Shown: positions 8,784-18,233, numbered from the stretch's first letter. The stretch is 64,000 bases of DNA from Corynebacterium hylobatis (GCF_003955685.1 NZ_RXHJ01000004.1:62001-126000); one strand, 5' to 3'. Notes: a model not told the origin generated them from the letters alone. Numbers and translations: made by a program.

Positions 8784-9122
8784 TTATCCCCGCAGGATGT
8801 TCGCCATCTTCTTTCCGCGGGCGAGTTCGTCGACGAGTTTGTCCATCCAGCGGACCTGCTGCATGAGGGGGTCCTCGATGTCCTCGACGCGCACGCCGCA
8901 GATCACGCCCGTGATCAGCCCGGTGTTGTCATTCATGGCCGGGGCGGCGGCGAAGAACTCCCGGAGATCCCCCTCGAAGCTCCGCAGTTCCTTGGCGGTG
9001 TAGCCGGTGAGCCAGCTGATGACCTCATCCAGCTCCTCGACGGTGCGGCCCTTACGCTCCACCTTGTTCACGTACAGGCGGTGGATCTCGGCGAAGGAGT
9101 AGCTGAACAGACGCTCGGACAT
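8784..9122 (-). CDS. DUF2200 family protein
   Basis: 112 residues, nearly the whole of which matches the DUF2200 family (LFSYSFAEIHRLYVNKVERKGRT, EVISWLTGYTAKEL, ITGVICGVRVEDIEDPLMQQVR). Cytoplasmic, function unknown. The ATG at 9122 directly follows the TAG stop of the VanW gene (TAGATG), so the two are co-transcribed and probably translationally coupled. Confidence 0.85.
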   Translation of the reverse strand: MSERLFSYSFAEIHRLYVNKVERKGRTVEELDEVISWLTGYTAKELRSFEGDLREFFAAAPAMNDNTGLITGVICGVRVEDIEDPLMQQVRWMDKLVDELARGKKMANILRG

Positions 9123-10823
9123 CTAGGAGCACCGCACGATCGGCTGCGGGTCGTAGACGGTGGTCTGCACCTCGCGGCTGATCTCGTTGCCGGCCAGGTC
9201 GCGGATGATGCGGGTGTCGGAGGTGGTGAAGCCAGGCGCACCACCGGAGGGGCTGCAGTCACTGCCGGAGACGTTCATCGTCTGCGGCTGGGTGGGTGCC
9301 CAGCGGCCACCGTTGACGGACTCGACCTGGACGGTCTTCACACCGGTGAGGCGGATGGTGACGTTGCCGCCGCCGACTGTGCTCTCGATGCGCACGGGGT
9401 ACTGGGAGTTGTTGCGGAACTGCAGGTCGATGGCACCTTCGTAGACGGTGGCCTCGCGTCCCGCGGGGTAGCGGGAGATGTAGTAGCTGTGCGGGGTGTG
9501 GGCGACGTCCTCCATCCCGGCGAAATAGGCGGCGTTGTAGAGGGTGGTGGCGTACTGGCTGATGCCGCCGCCGACGGCGGTGCCGCCGCGACCGTTGATG
9601 ATGATGCCGGAGTCGACATAGCCCTGGGCGGTGCCGCGGGGGCCGGTGTAGCCGTTGAGGGAGAAGGTGTCGCCAGGGGCGATGATGGCGCCGTTGACGG
9701 TCGCGGCGACCAGCTGGATGTTGACGCCGGAGGAGGCGGAGTAACCGGAGGTGGTGAATTCGCCGACGGTCTGGTCGAAGGTGGCGACCTCGGCCATCTC
9801 GGTGGTGAAGGTGGCGGGCTCGTCCTCGTACTCGGCCTCCCACTGCCGAGCCTCGGGGTCGGTGCTCAGGAGACGGTCGTTGAAGCCCTCGAGGGTGGTC
9901 TCCCAGTTGATCTGCACGCCGTCGCTGTGCGGGATGATCTGGCGGGAGCCACCGGAGAAGATGATGTCTGCGTTGCGGCGGGTGGACTCGGTCTCGCTGA
10001 GAGTCTCATCGAGGATGCCCTGGGCGGCCTCGACGTTGATGTCGGTGCGCAGGGTGCCGTCCTCGGGGATGAAGGTGACGACCTCGCCCATGCGCTCCGG
10101 GGGGATGATGCCGTTGATGTCGTCCCGGCCGGTCACGGTCAGCGGCCCCGAGATGACGGTGGCGGCGTCCCCCTCGGCGGTGGCGGCGACGGTGTCGGCG
10201 TCGATGGCGGGCGGGGTGACCTCGGCGTCGACCTCGATACCGGCAGGGTCCAGCCAGTCGGTGGTGACACCCTCACGGAGGGCGGCGGGGTCGATGACGT
10301 GGCCGTTGACTGCCTCGGTGACCTGGACGCGGCCGTCGACAAGCTCGACGCGGCCGTCGGCGGGTTCGGCGCTGAGCTCGGCATGCATGCGCTCCAGCTC
10401 GGGTGTCAGGGCGGTGTCATCGGCGGCGGAGACGATCTCGGCCTCGGTTCCGGAGCCGAACAGACCCTGCAGGCGCAGGAGCGGATTGGCGGATTCGGTG
10501 CCGATCTCCTCGATGGTCTGCGCGAAGTCTATGCCCAGGCCGGCCTGGGCGGGGATGAACTCGACCGCCCGGTCACCGGCGGTGACGGTGACCGGCTCGT
10601 CGACAACACCGCCGAGTTCACGCTCGAGGGTGGTGCGGGCCTCCGCCGGGCTCATGCCGGAGATGTCGACCCCGCCGACGGTGGTGCCGCGGGGGACGTT
10701 TCCCTTGGTCAGGAAGTAATCCGCGCCGTAGGCGACGGCGGCGAGGGCGAAGAGACCGGCGACGACGCCGCCGGCGATACGGGTGCCGCGCCTACCACTG
10801 TCCTGGCTTTTTGACTGACTCAC
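9123..10823 (-). CDS. VanW family cell-envelope protein
   Basis: About 566 residues. A basic N-terminus precedes one membrane anchor (GGVVAGLFALAAVAYGADYF, ~20-40). Two peptidoglycan-binding-like repeats follow (for example GGVDISGMSPAEARTTLERE), then a VanW domain from about 370 with FTTSGYSASSGVNIQLVAA, DTFSLNGYTGPRG and GGGISQYATTLYNAAYFAG. The C-terminus is a short G5-like tail ending in PIVRCS. Anchored outside the membrane; presumably acts on or binds peptidoglycan, precise role unknown. The start is placed at GTG 10823 because TAGTGT (minus strand, 10831-10836) lies 7 bases upstream, the leaderless pattern; GTG 10832 would add three residues. Confidence 0.85.
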   Translation of the reverse strand: MSQSKSQDSGRRGTRIAGGVVAGLFALAAVAYGADYFLTKGNVPRGTTVGGVDISGMSPAEARTTLERELGGVVDEPVTVTAGDRAVEFIPAQAGLGIDFAQTIEEIGTESANPLLRLQGLFGSGTEAEIVSAADDTALTPELERMHAELSAEPADGRVELVDGRVQVTEAVNGHVIDPAALREGVTTDWLDPAGIEVDAEVTPPAIDADTVAATAEGDAATVISGPLTVTGRDDINGIIPPERMGEVVTFIPEDGTLRTDINVEAAQGILDETLSETESTRRNADIIFSGGSRQIIPHSDGVQINWETTLEGFNDRLLSTDPEARQWEAEYEDEPATFTTEMAEVATFDQTVGEFTTSGYSASSGVNIQLVAATVNGAIIAPGDTFSLNGYTGPRGTAQGYVDSGIIINGRGGTAVGGGISQYATTLYNAAYFAGMEDVAHTPHSYYISRYPAGREATVYEGAIDLQFRNNSQYPVRIESTVGGGNVTIRLTGVKTVQVESVNGGRWAPTQPQTMNVSGSDCSPSGGAPGFTTSDTRIIRDLAGNEISREVQTTVYDPQPIVRCS

Positions 10824-10830
10824 AGGTTTC

Positions 10831-10836
10831 ACACTA
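10831..10836 (-). promoter_or_regulatory. Candidate leaderless -10 of the VanW gene (TAGTGT)
   Basis: TAGTGT on the minus strand is 7 bases from the GTG at 10823 and overlaps the alternative GTG at 10832. That overlap argues for the downstream start. Confidence 0.45.
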
Positions 10837-10907
10837 GTGGCCGTGCACAGGTTTGCCTACTTCCACGAGCCTGGAAACCTCCCGGAAACGCCCCGGAAAT
10901 ACCTGAT

Positions 10908-12110
10908 TCAGCTCCCCGAGGTGATCAGCTGGAGCTGGACGCGGTACGCGGATTCATCGAGACGTTCCGCCGGGATCTCCCCGGCGGTGACCGCTGCGTC
11001 GAGGGCGTCGATGGCCGCGCCCAGTTCCCCGCTGGTGGAGAACAACGGCCGGTCCGCGCCCGCCTGCACCGCGGCGACGACAGCCTGGGGCAGGGTGTGG
11101 CGGTCGGTGATCGCGCGCATGCCCGTGAGGTCATCGGTGTAGGCCACACCCCCGAAAGGGACACCGCCGGGGTAGTTGCCGCTGCGCAGCAGTTCATAGA
11201 CGGCCGGGTCGAGACTGGAGGGGCTGGAGCCGTCGCCGAGGCCGGGTACGACCATGTGGCCGACCATCACCGCACCCTCGGAGTGGGCGAGGGCGGTGGC
11301 GTAGGGCGGCAGGTCGTGGGCGATCACCTGCTCGACCGGCGGGGTGACGGCCAGTTCGAGGTGGGTGTCGCCGCTGGCCTGACCGTGGCCGGGGAAGTGC
11401 TTGAACACCGGGGTGACCCCGGCTGCGCCCAGCCCGCGGGCGAAGGCGGCGCCGTAGTCGCCGGCGACCTGGGGGTCGGTGGAGAAGGCACGGTCGCCGA
11501 TGATCTCCAGACCAGCGGCGTCGACATCGAGCACGGGCGCGAAGTCGACGGTCACCCCGTGCCAGCGCAGCGCATGCCCCAGGTCCCGGGCGTAGTCCTC
11601 CACCTCCGCCAGGCTCATCGTGGCGGCCATCTCGCGGGCGGAGATCCGGCTGCCGATGACATGTTCGTGGCGCTGCACGCGCCCGCCCTCGTAGTCGATG
11701 GACACGGAGAAGGGCCGGCCGACGGCCTCACGCAGGGCGACGATGTTGCGACCCGGGGTGGTCAGCAGTTCCGGGTTCGCCCAGCTGGTGATGAAGATGC
11801 CGCCGACGCCCTGCCGTAGTTTCGCCAGCGCATCATCGTAGTTGTCCACGCCGACGACCATGAGGGAGGCGGCCTTCGCACGCTGCTCCTGCGGCATGCG
11901 GGACCGCGCCAGCTCCTCGGGCGTGAGTTCAACCACCGGGGTGCTGCTTGTCGGCACCGCCGTGGACCCCGCCGTCGAACTCGTCTCCGGGGTGCTGCTC
12001 GCCGAGGTGGGCTGGTCGGCGGGTTCCGTGCACGCGGCCAGCCCGCCGAACAACGCCCCGATGCTCAGGGCCGCGCCCAGGGGGCGGGCGATGCTGCGGC
12101 TGATGATCAT
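10908..12110 (-). CDS. nagZ: Lipoprotein beta-N-acetylhexosaminidase (GH3, NagZ/LpqI-like)
   Basis: 400 residues. A lipoprotein signal peptide ends in the lipobox LAAC (~residue 27), so the mature enzyme is anchored to the outer face of the membrane, as for mycobacterial LpqI. The glycoside hydrolase family 3 domain shows VSIDYEGGRVQRHE, VDFAPVLDVD, KHFPGHGQASGDTHLEL (with the His-Asp catalytic dyad region) and TDDLTGMRAI with the nucleophile Asp. It would release GlcNAc from muropeptides during cell-wall recycling. The ATG at 12110 is chosen because AAAGGA lies upstream; a longer frame from 12164 lacks such a site and would bury the signal peptide. It is divergent from the stress-protein gene. 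Confidence 0.88.
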   Translation of the reverse strand: MIISRSIARPLGAALSIGALFGGLAACTEPADQPTSASSTPETSSTAGSTAVPTSSTPVVELTPEELARSRMPQEQRAKAASLMVVGVDNYDDALAKLRQGVGGIFITSWANPELLTTPGRNIVALREAVGRPFSVSIDYEGGRVQRHEHVIGSRISAREMAATMSLAEVEDYARDLGHALRWHGVTVDFAPVLDVDAAGLEIIGDRAFSTDPQVAGDYGAAFARGLGAAGVTPVFKHFPGHGQASGDTHLELAVTPPVEQVIAHDLPPYATALAHSEGAVMVGHMVVPGLGDGSSPSSLDPAVYELLRSGNYPGGVPFGGVAYTDDLTGMRAITDRHTLPQAVVAAVQAGADRPLFSTSGELGAAIDALDAAVTAGEIPAERLDESAYRVQLQLITSGS

Positions 12111-12223
12111 TCGGTCCGTCCTTTCCTGGGGTGCTTCGGTGGCATGTTCCCTACTATTGTGCACGAGTCGTCGTTAGACTGGGCCTGCACCATCCCCTGC
12201 GCACAAGGAATGTGAATTCACCC

Positions 12224-12688
12224 GTGACCATGACGATGCTCATCGCCTTCGACGGATCCCGGGAGGCCCGGCGCGCCATCACCGCCGCCGCTCAGCTGCT
12301 CTCCCCGCGGAGTGTGGAACTGCTCACGGCGTGGGAGCCGTTGCACCGGGCGGCGGCACGCGCGGTGAGTATGTCGGGGCTGCACCAGGCGGAGTGGGTG
12401 ACGGACACCGAGGAGAATGATCCGGCCTATGCGCGGGCCCGGGAGATCTGCAACGAGGGTGTGGAGCTGGCGGAGTCCCTGGGCCTGGCGGCACGTGCCC
12501 ACCTCGTGGAGTCGGAGACCTCGGTCTGGTCGGCGATCGTCGATGCGGCCCGGGAGCTGGAGCCGGATGTCATCGTCACCGGCACCCGGGGGGCCTCGGC
12601 GTGGAAATCATTCTGGCAGACCTCAACCGCTGAGGGTGTGCTGCACCACGGTGGTGTGCCGGTCTTCATTGTTCCGCCGGAAAATTAG
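12224..12688 (+). CDS. Universal stress protein family protein
   Basis: About 154 residues with one UspA domain: MLIAFDGSREARRAITAA at strand 1 and DVIVTGTRGASAWKSFWQ towards the C-terminus. The ATP-binding signature G-xx-G-9x-G-(S/T) is only partly kept (GTRG then TST, lacking the second conserved Gly), so nucleotide binding may be weak or lost. The GTG at 12224 follows AAGGAA by 13 bases; ATGs at 12230 and 12236 are close alternatives. The gene begins a plus-strand run with the DUF2613 and aftD genes. Confidence 0.75.
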   Translation: MTMTMLIAFDGSREARRAITAAAQLLSPRSVELLTAWEPLHRAAARAVSMSGLHQAEWVTDTEENDPAYARAREICNEGVELAESLGLAARAHLVESETSVWSAIVDAARELEPDVIVTGTRGASAWKSFWQTSTAEGVLHHGGVPVFIVPPEN

Positions 12689-12692
12689 GGGG

Positions 12693-12698
12693 TAGGAT
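12693..12698 (+). promoter_or_regulatory. Candidate leaderless -10 (TAGGAT) of the DUF2613-aftD unit
   Basis: TAGGAT ends 8 bases before the ATG at 12707 and lies just after the stress-protein stop. The DUF2613 and aftD genes can therefore be transcribed separately from it. Confidence 0.5.
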
Positions 12699-12706
12699 CT
12701 GCAGCC

Positions 12707-12904
12707 ATGTCCTACACCTCCCCTTCCGTCAACCGTCGCTCGGTGAGCTCAGTGATCGCCAGCGCGGTCGTCGGGGTGGCTCTGGGCGTGGTGTCCGTCA
12801 TCGGGGTCGCCTCCTTCTCGGGTCAGGACACCGTGCCGCAGGGCAACGCCGTGCCGGCCGAGGACGCCCTGCTCGGCGGCCCGGAGTACGGCACCCGCGG
12901 CTGA
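12707..12904 (+). CDS. DUF2613 small membrane/secreted protein
   Basis: 65 residues. A short polar N-terminus leads into a hydrophobic segment (SVIASAVVGVALGVVSVIGVASF, ~15-37) and an acidic, Gly/Pro-rich tail ending GGPEYGTRG. This matches the DUF2613 family, whose mycobacterial member Rv0236A likewise sits next to aftD. Only 3 bases separate its stop from the aftD start, so co-expression is certain and a role with AftD is plausible but unproven. Confidence 0.85.
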   Translation: MSYTSPSVNRRSVSSVIASAVVGVALGVVSVIGVASFSGQDTVPQGNAVPAEDALLGGPEYGTRG

Positions 12905-12907
12905 TTC

Positions 12908-15900
12908 GTGCCGCACCTCCTCGGTTGGGTGCTCCTGGGGCTGCTCAGTTTTCTGCAGCCGCCGGGGCTGGTGGCTGCCGACACGAAACATGACCTGACG
13001 GTCGACCCGGCGGGTTTCCTCGCGCAGGCCACGCACGCCTGGACGGACACGTTCACACTGGGCCAGCTGCAGAACCAGGCCTACGGCTATCTCTTCCCGC
13101 ACGGGGCCTTCTTCGTGCTCACTGATCCCCTGCCGGACTGGATCGCGCAGCGGTTGTGGTGGTGGCTGGTCACCGGGGTGGGTTTCTCGGGTTTCCTGCT
13201 GCTGGTGGGGCGCCTGCGCATCGGCAGCACACCGTTCCGGGTGCTGGCGGCGTTGCTGTTCGCGCTCTCGCCACGCACGCTGACCACGTTGACGGCGATC
13301 TCCTCGGAGACATGGCCGGTGATGCTCGCCCCGTGGGTGGTCCTGCCCTTCCTCGGGCGGCTGGGCTGGCGGGCTGTGGCGGCGGCCACGCTGCCGGTGG
13401 CGATGATGGGGGCGGTCAACGCCACCGCCACCATCGCGGCCTGCCTGCCCGCGGGTCTGGTCATCGCGTGGCGGGTGCTGCGCCGGGACGGTCGGGCGGC
13501 GGGCACGCTGCTGGGCTGGCTGGCCGGCTGCCTGCTGGTGAGCCTGTGGTGGATCGGTCCGTTGCTGGTGCTGGGGCGCTATTCCGCACCGTTCACGGAT
13601 TTCATCGAGTCCTCGTATGTGACCACCCGCTGGCTCAACCTCATTGAGATCCTGCGCGGGACCACCAGCTGGTCGTCGTTCGTGGACACCGAACGCCAGG
13701 CCGGCCACCTGCTGGCCTCCTCTCCGACGATGGTGCTGGCTACCACTGCCGTCGCGGCCCTCGGGCTGTGGGGGCTCACGCTGCGCACCACCCCGCACCG
13801 GCGGATGTGGGTGGGCATGCTGCTGATCGGCGTGGTCATCCTGGGTGCAGCACATGGCCCGCTGGGTCCGCAGTGGCTGGCGCTTCTCGACGGCCCCCTG
13901 GCGCCTTTCCGCAACCTCCACAAATTCGATCCCCTGGTGCGCATCCCGCTGCTGGTCGGGGTGGCCGGCCTCGGCGTGCCGCTGCGCACGCCGGGCAGCT
14001 GGCGGGCGGTGCTGGAACCGGGGCGTCGTGAAGCGGCTGCCGCGCTGGTCATCGTCATCGGTGTGGCCTCGCTGGCACCGGCCTGGTCGGGCCGGATGCT
14101 GCCACGCGGGGCCTACGAGTACGTGCCCGCCTACTGGCAGGAGGCGACGAACCTGCTCAATGCGCAGGCGCAGGGCACGCGCACGCTCATCATCCCGGAG
14201 ACCTCCTTCGCCCGGCAGACCTGGGGGTGGACCCGCGATGAACCGGCCCAGCCGCTGCTGGATGTCCCGTGGGCCGTCCGCGACGCCGTCCCCCTCATCG
14301 ACCCGGAGGCCATCCGCGGCCTCGACGGGGTGATGTCCGTGCTGCACCGCGACCCGGCGGCCGGGGCGGATGTCCTGCGCCGGCTGGGCATCGGTGCGGT
14401 GCTGCACCGCGGTGACCTGGATACGGGGGTCGCGGAGATCGACGTGGACAAGCTCGCCGGGGCCACCGGCGGCACCGTCCACCACTTCGGCGCCGAGGAC
14501 CAGCTGGCGGTGGTCATCTTCGACCCGGCCGCCGACCTCACCGTGACAGATCAGGAACCTGTACGGGTGGCCGGCGGCGGGGAGAGCCTGGCGGTGCTCG
14601 ACATGATCCACGGCCCCGGCCCGCGCCTGCTGGTGGATGAGAATGCGGAGGTGGTCACCGACACCCCGGCGCTGACGGTGCGCCACTACGGCACCCTCGA
14701 CGGGGCGGTCTCCGCACCCCTCGCCGACCTGGATGAGGGCGTGGGCTCCCGTAACGCCGTGCCTGACTACCCCTCCGCCGGCCCCTTCACCCGGGTGGAG
14801 TCCCGCGGCGGCACCGTCACCGCCAGTTCCTCGGCAGCCGATGCGGGCAGCTTCGGCGGGGCCGACCCGGCGCGTTCGCTCACCGCAGCCGTCGACGGTG
14901 AGCCGGACACCGCCTGGTGGCCGACGCCGGGCCCGCCGGACGGGCAGTGGCTGGAGCTGCGCCCCGACCGGGTGCTGCGGGATCCAGCCGTCACATTGAG
15001 CGCCACCGCCGAGACGACGGTCAACCTCCACGGCCGGCTCCATGAGATCGGTGAGGAACCCACCACCTTCCACCTGCGCGGTGACTTCGAGACCCTGCGC
15101 ATCACCCTCACCGAGGCCCAGCCGGTGGGCATCGCCGAGGTCACGGTCGACGGACACCCGCTGGAACGCGTGGTCACCGTGCCGGACACCTCCCCGGACG
15201 TGCGCCAGTTCCTCTTCCAGCGGCTCACCCTGGACACCGGCCACGTCATCCGCGACTTCACCGCGCCGCGCCCGATGCGGGTGCTTGTCGACGCCCCCGC
15301 CGAATCCGAGGTTCTCCTCGACGGCGCCGTGCACGCCCCCGGCGCTGTCGTGGACCTGGAACCGGGTGTCCACCGCCTGTCCACCGCCGCGGAATGGGTC
15401 ACCCTCACCGAGGAGGGTTTCCACCCCTCCCCTGCCTGGGAGGCGACAGGCACGGACCTCGCCGCCGCGGACACCGGACGCCTGCTGATCACCGGCCGTT
15501 CCGCCAACCCCGGCCTGCGTGCCCACATCGGCGGGCAGGAACTCGAGCCGGTCGTCGTGGACGCCGCCACCCAGGCCTTCCGCGTGCCCGCCGGCCCCGG
15601 CGGCCGGGTGGAGTTCAGCTTCGCCGGGGATCGCGCCTACCGGGGTCTGCTCTTCGGTGGGGGTGTCCTCGCCCTGCTCACCGTGCTCGGTTGCCTGGCG
15701 CTGCTGGTCCGCACCCGGCCAGTGGAACGGGCGGTCCCTGATAAACGGACCGGCCCCGGGCTGCTCATCCTCGGGGTGGTGGCTGCCTGGCTGCTCGCCG
15801 GCTGGCCCGGCCTGCTGGCCGCGGCCGGGGCCCTGCTGGTCCTGCGGCTGACGATCATCCCCGCCGGCCTGCTGGCCTTCTCCCTGCTCAGCGTCACCGG

Positions 15901-16021
15901 GGCCTGGCTGGCCCGCGGGCCATGGCCCGTCGGGGACTATGCCGGCGACTCCACCGCCCTGGCCCTCCTGCTCGTCGCCGCCCTGACCAGCCTCTTGCCC
16001 GGCTCCTCCAGGAAGACATAA
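12908..16021 (+). CDS. aftD: Alpha-(1->3)-arabinofuranosyltransferase AftD (DUF3367)
   Basis: Adds alpha-1,3 arabinofuranose residues to arabinogalactan/lipoarabinomannan on the outer membrane face using decaprenyl-phosphoarabinose. 1037 residues. The N-terminal ~420 residues are a GT-C-type multi-spanning domain with the acidic loop ADTKHDLTVDP near residue 25. The middle and C-terminal parts are extracytoplasmic, with discoidin/carbohydrate-binding-like segments (AVDGEPDTAWWPTPGP, DGQWLELRPDRVLRDP). Membrane helices return near 905-1030. It is shorter than the ~1400-residue mycobacterial AftD. The start is GTG at 12908. The last 85 bases overlap the convergent acyltransferase gene. Confidence 0.88.
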   Translation: MPHLLGWVLLGLLSFLQPPGLVAADTKHDLTVDPAGFLAQATHAWTDTFTLGQLQNQAYGYLFPHGAFFVLTDPLPDWIAQRLWWWLVTGVGFSGFLLLVGRLRIGSTPFRVLAALLFALSPRTLTTLTAISSETWPVMLAPWVVLPFLGRLGWRAVAAATLPVAMMGAVNATATIAACLPAGLVIAWRVLRRDGRAAGTLLGWLAGCLLVSLWWIGPLLVLGRYSAPFTDFIESSYVTTRWLNLIEILRGTTSWSSFVDTERQAGHLLASSPTMVLATTAVAALGLWGLTLRTTPHRRMWVGMLLIGVVILGAAHGPLGPQWLALLDGPLAPFRNLHKFDPLVRIPLLVGVAGLGVPLRTPGSWRAVLEPGRREAAAALVIVIGVASLAPAWSGRMLPRGAYEYVPAYWQEATNLLNAQAQGTRTLIIPETSFARQTWGWTRDEPAQPLLDVPWAVRDAVPLIDPEAIRGLDGVMSVLHRDPAAGADVLRRLGIGAVLHRGDLDTGVAEIDVDKLAGATGGTVHHFGAEDQLAVVIFDPAADLTVTDQEPVRVAGGGESLAVLDMIHGPGPRLLVDENAEVVTDTPALTVRHYGTLDGAVSAPLADLDEGVGSRNAVPDYPSAGPFTRVESRGGTVTASSSAADAGSFGGADPARSLTAAVDGEPDTAWWPTPGPPDGQWLELRPDRVLRDPAVTLSATAETTVNLHGRLHEIGEEPTTFHLRGDFETLRITLTEAQPVGIAEVTVDGHPLERVVTVPDTSPDVRQFLFQRLTLDTGHVIRDFTAPRPMRVLVDAPAESEVLLDGAVHAPGAVVDLEPGVHRLSTAAEWVTLTEEGFHPSPAWEATGTDLAAADTGRLLITGRSANPGLRAHIGGQELEPVVVDAATQAFRVPAGPGGRVEFSFAGDRAYRGLLFGGGVLALLTVLGCLALLVRTRPVERAVPDKRTGPGLLILGVVAAWLLAGWPGLLAAAGALLVLRLTIIPAGLLAFSLLSVTGAWLARGPWPVGDYAGDSTALALLLVAALTSLLPGSSRKT

Positions 16022-17064
16022 CTGGCCGCCGACACCGGCAGGGTGAGCACCAGCGTCACCGCCAGCACCGGCCAGAAACCCCCCGAGAAGTAATTCAGCC
16101 CCAACAGCGGGAAGGCCAGCGAGAGCATGGCCACGTGCCACAGGAAGATCGAGTAGGACCAGCGCCCCAGCGCCAGCATCACCGGGCTCGCCAGCCAGCG
16201 CGCACCCGGGGCCAGTGCCTCCGGCACGACCACCGCGAAGGCGAAGACCGTGCCCGCCAGCACCCGGCGGGCGAATTCCGCGGGCTCCGGATGGGTCAAC
16301 CCCACCGGCCCGAACCACTCCTGCCCCGCCAACCAGGCCGTCATCAGCGCCAGCCACCACCACGCCCACCGCCAGCCCAGCACCCGGCGCACCCGGTCCG
16401 GCACCCGCCCGGAGAACTCCGCCGCGATCATGCCGACCGCGAACCAGGGGGCGTACGCAATCGGCCAGATCTGCCGGTTGGGGATGCCGGCGGCCGCATC
16501 CGGGCCCGCCGTGACAACAGGCAGCCAGGCCCAGCCCAGGCTGAGCAGCGCCAGGCCGAGGATCGTGAGGATCCGCCCGCGCCGGGGCAGCCGCCCGATG
16601 CTCAGCGCCAGCAGCGGCAGGACCAGGTAGAAACTGACCTCCACACTCAGGGACCACAGGTGCGTCAGGCCGGGGGCCAGTCCGTCGACGACATAGACCT
16701 GGGTGAGGGTGAGGTTGGCCAGGATCTGCTCCCCGCTCATCCGGGAGGCCTCGGGCAGCAGCAGGATCACCGCCGCGACGCACACCAGGTAGGCGGGCAG
16801 GATCCGGCCGGTGCGGTTGGCCAGGTAGCGGCCGATGGTGCCCGCGTCCCGGTCACCGTGGTGGTTGCGCCAGAGCAGGAAGGCGGAGAGCGCGAAGAAG
16901 ACGGGGACGAAGAAGTCGAAGCGGGCCAGCACGGAACCGGCCAGGGAACGCGGGTCCACACCCGTCTGGAAGGCCACGTGGGTGAGCACCACCCCGAAGG
17001 CCGCGACGGCACGCAGTCCTTCCAGTCCGGGCAGGTGGCGTGGTTTGTAGGATGGAACGGACAT
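15937..17064 (-). CDS. tmaT: Acyltransferase-3 family protein, probable trehalose monomycolate O-acetyltransferase
   Basis: 375 residues, polytopic (about ten helices), with acyltransferase-3 features: GLEGLRAVAAFGVVLTHVAF near the N-terminus with the conserved Arg and His, FFVPVFFALSAFLLWR, and LTHLWSLSVEVSFYL. C. glutamicum TmaT (NCgl2759), which acetylates trehalose monomycolate before MmpL-mediated export, occupies the same neighbourhood from memory of that genome. The symbol therefore rests on family plus context, not on an alignment. GGGAGG lies 9 bases before the ATG at 17064. It is divergent from the DUF3068 gene and overlaps aftD by 85 bases tail to tail. Confidence 0.72.
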   Translation of the reverse strand: MSVPSYKPRHLPGLEGLRAVAAFGVVLTHVAFQTGVDPRSLAGSVLARFDFFVPVFFALSAFLLWRNHHGDRDAGTIGRYLANRTGRILPAYLVCVAAVILLLPEASRMSGEQILANLTLTQVYVVDGLAPGLTHLWSLSVEVSFYLVLPLLALSIGRLPRRGRILTILGLALLSLGWAWLPVVTAGPDAAAGIPNRQIWPIAYAPWFAVGMIAAEFSGRVPDRVRRVLGWRWAWWWLALMTAWLAGQEWFGPVGLTHPEPAEFARRVLAGTVFAFAVVVPEALAPGARWLASPVMLALGRWSYSIFLWHVAMLSLAFPLLGLNYFSGGFWPVLAVTLVLTLPVSAASYVFLEEPGKRLVRAATSRRARAVESPA

Positions 17065-17150
17065 GCGGCCACACCTCCCGCTTCGCTTCTCGGCACCCGG
17101 GTAAGTCCCGGGGTGTTTCCGGCGATCTTAACGAACAGGACCTGCACACA

Positions 17151-18233
17151 TTGACTCAGAGCGTGTTCCGGCACCCGCCGATCCGGCTGCTGCTGCTCGC
17201 CGTGGTCACCTTCCTCCTCGGTTCCCTGGTCCCGCCCCTGCTCATCGGCCAGATGAAGCCCCTGCCCACCGATCTGCAGGCGTCCTACCGCAGCAACCCG
17301 GCAGAGACGGTCATGCTCGCGCCCGCGGCCATGGCGGAGGGCGCTGTGCCGGAGGAGAACCGGGCACGCGCAGAATGCCGGGAGGGATCCTTCCCTGATG
17401 TCCCCTATTCCTGTCTCGTGGTGGAGACCACCGCCCACCGGGAACTGACGGTGGCCACCGCCGCAGCGCCCGCGCGTGACGAGGTCGACGTCACGGCCAC
17501 CACGCAGCTGCACGCGGAGGGGACTCTCCTCGCGGAGGTCAGCGACACCCTGCGTCTGGACCGGCGTTCCACCTATCCGGTCTCCGACCCGGTCAGCGAA
17601 CTCTCGGTGACCATCCCTGCCCTGGAGCGGGAAACCACCACCGGTCCCTCCGTCCGGGAGGGCCTGCAGTACTTCTTCCCTTTCCCGCCGGAACGGCGTT
17701 CCTACCCGCGCTATGACACCGTCGCTCAACGCCCCCTCCTGCTGGACTACATCGGCGAGGTGGAACGTGCCGGGCTGGAGAGCTTCGAGTTCCACCACAC
17801 CTTCACCGCCCTGCCGCTGACCGCACCCGATGACAACCGCCCCCGCCAGGAAGAAGCCGAGAACAGTGTGTTCACCACCCTGGAGGCGTGGGGGCTGGGT
17901 TCCGTCTGGTATTCCGTCGACCGCACCGTATGGGTGGAACCGAAATCCGGCACGCTGGTGGACACGCAGGAACGCATCCACATCTACTTCGCCGCTGACC
18001 ACGCCGAGGCCGAGGAACGCGCCTTCGCCCCCGCCCCGGAGTTCAGCATCCTGCACACCGCCGCGACCTGGGACGGCGCCACCGTGGAGCGGCAGCACGA
18101 ACGGGCCGCCGGGGTGGCCTCCCGCCTGCGGGTCCTGCAGGTCAGTGCCGTCCTGCTCAAGACGGTCGCCCTGGCGGCCGTGATCTGGGCGGTGGTGCTC
18201 CTGCTGCGTGAACGCCGGGGGCGGGCGTCCTGA
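17151..18233 (+). CDS. DUF3068 (PorA-family) membrane-anchored protein
   Basis: About 360 residues. An N-terminal membrane segment (PIRLLLLAVVTFLLGSLVPPLLIG, ~8-32) is followed by a large extracytoplasmic domain with repeated beta-rich stretches (VDVTATTQLHAEGTLLAEVSDTLRLDRRSTYPV, split here by family variation). A C-terminal helix (SAVLLKTVALAAVIWAVVLLL) precedes a basic tail. This two-anchor arrangement is typical of DUF3068; the mycobacterial counterpart is Rv0227c, next to the TmaT homologue Rv0228. The start is TTG at 17151 with AGGA 10 bases upstream; GTG 17163 is an alternative. Role in the envelope unknown. Confidence 0.75.
   Translation: MTQSVFRHPPIRLLLLAVVTFLLGSLVPPLLIGQMKPLPTDLQASYRSNPAETVMLAPAAMAEGAVPEENRARAECREGSFPDVPYSCLVVETTAHRELTVATAAAPARDEVDVTATTQLHAEGTLLAEVSDTLRLDRRSTYPVSDPVSELSVTIPALERETTTGPSVREGLQYFFPFPPERRSYPRYDTVAQRPLLLDYIGEVERAGLESFEFHHTFTALPLTAPDDNRPRQEEAENSVFTTLEAWGLGSVWYSVDRTVWVEPKSGTLVDTQERIHIYFAADHAEAEERAFAPAPEFSILHTAATWDGATVERQHERAAGVASRLRVLQVSAVLLKTVALAAVIWAVVLLLRERRGRAS

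Noticed and set aside
8151-10814. 887-codon plus-strand frame across dcd, tRNA-Gly and the VanW gene
   Set aside because: It runs through a tRNA gene and antisense to well-supported genes, with low-complexity Val/Gly/Asp composition.
12749-16783. 1344-codon open frame on the minus strand across aftD
   Set aside because: It is antisense to aftD, rich in Gly/Arg/Gln/His low-complexity typical of shadow frames in GC-rich DNA, and lacks a ribosome binding site or recognisable domain.
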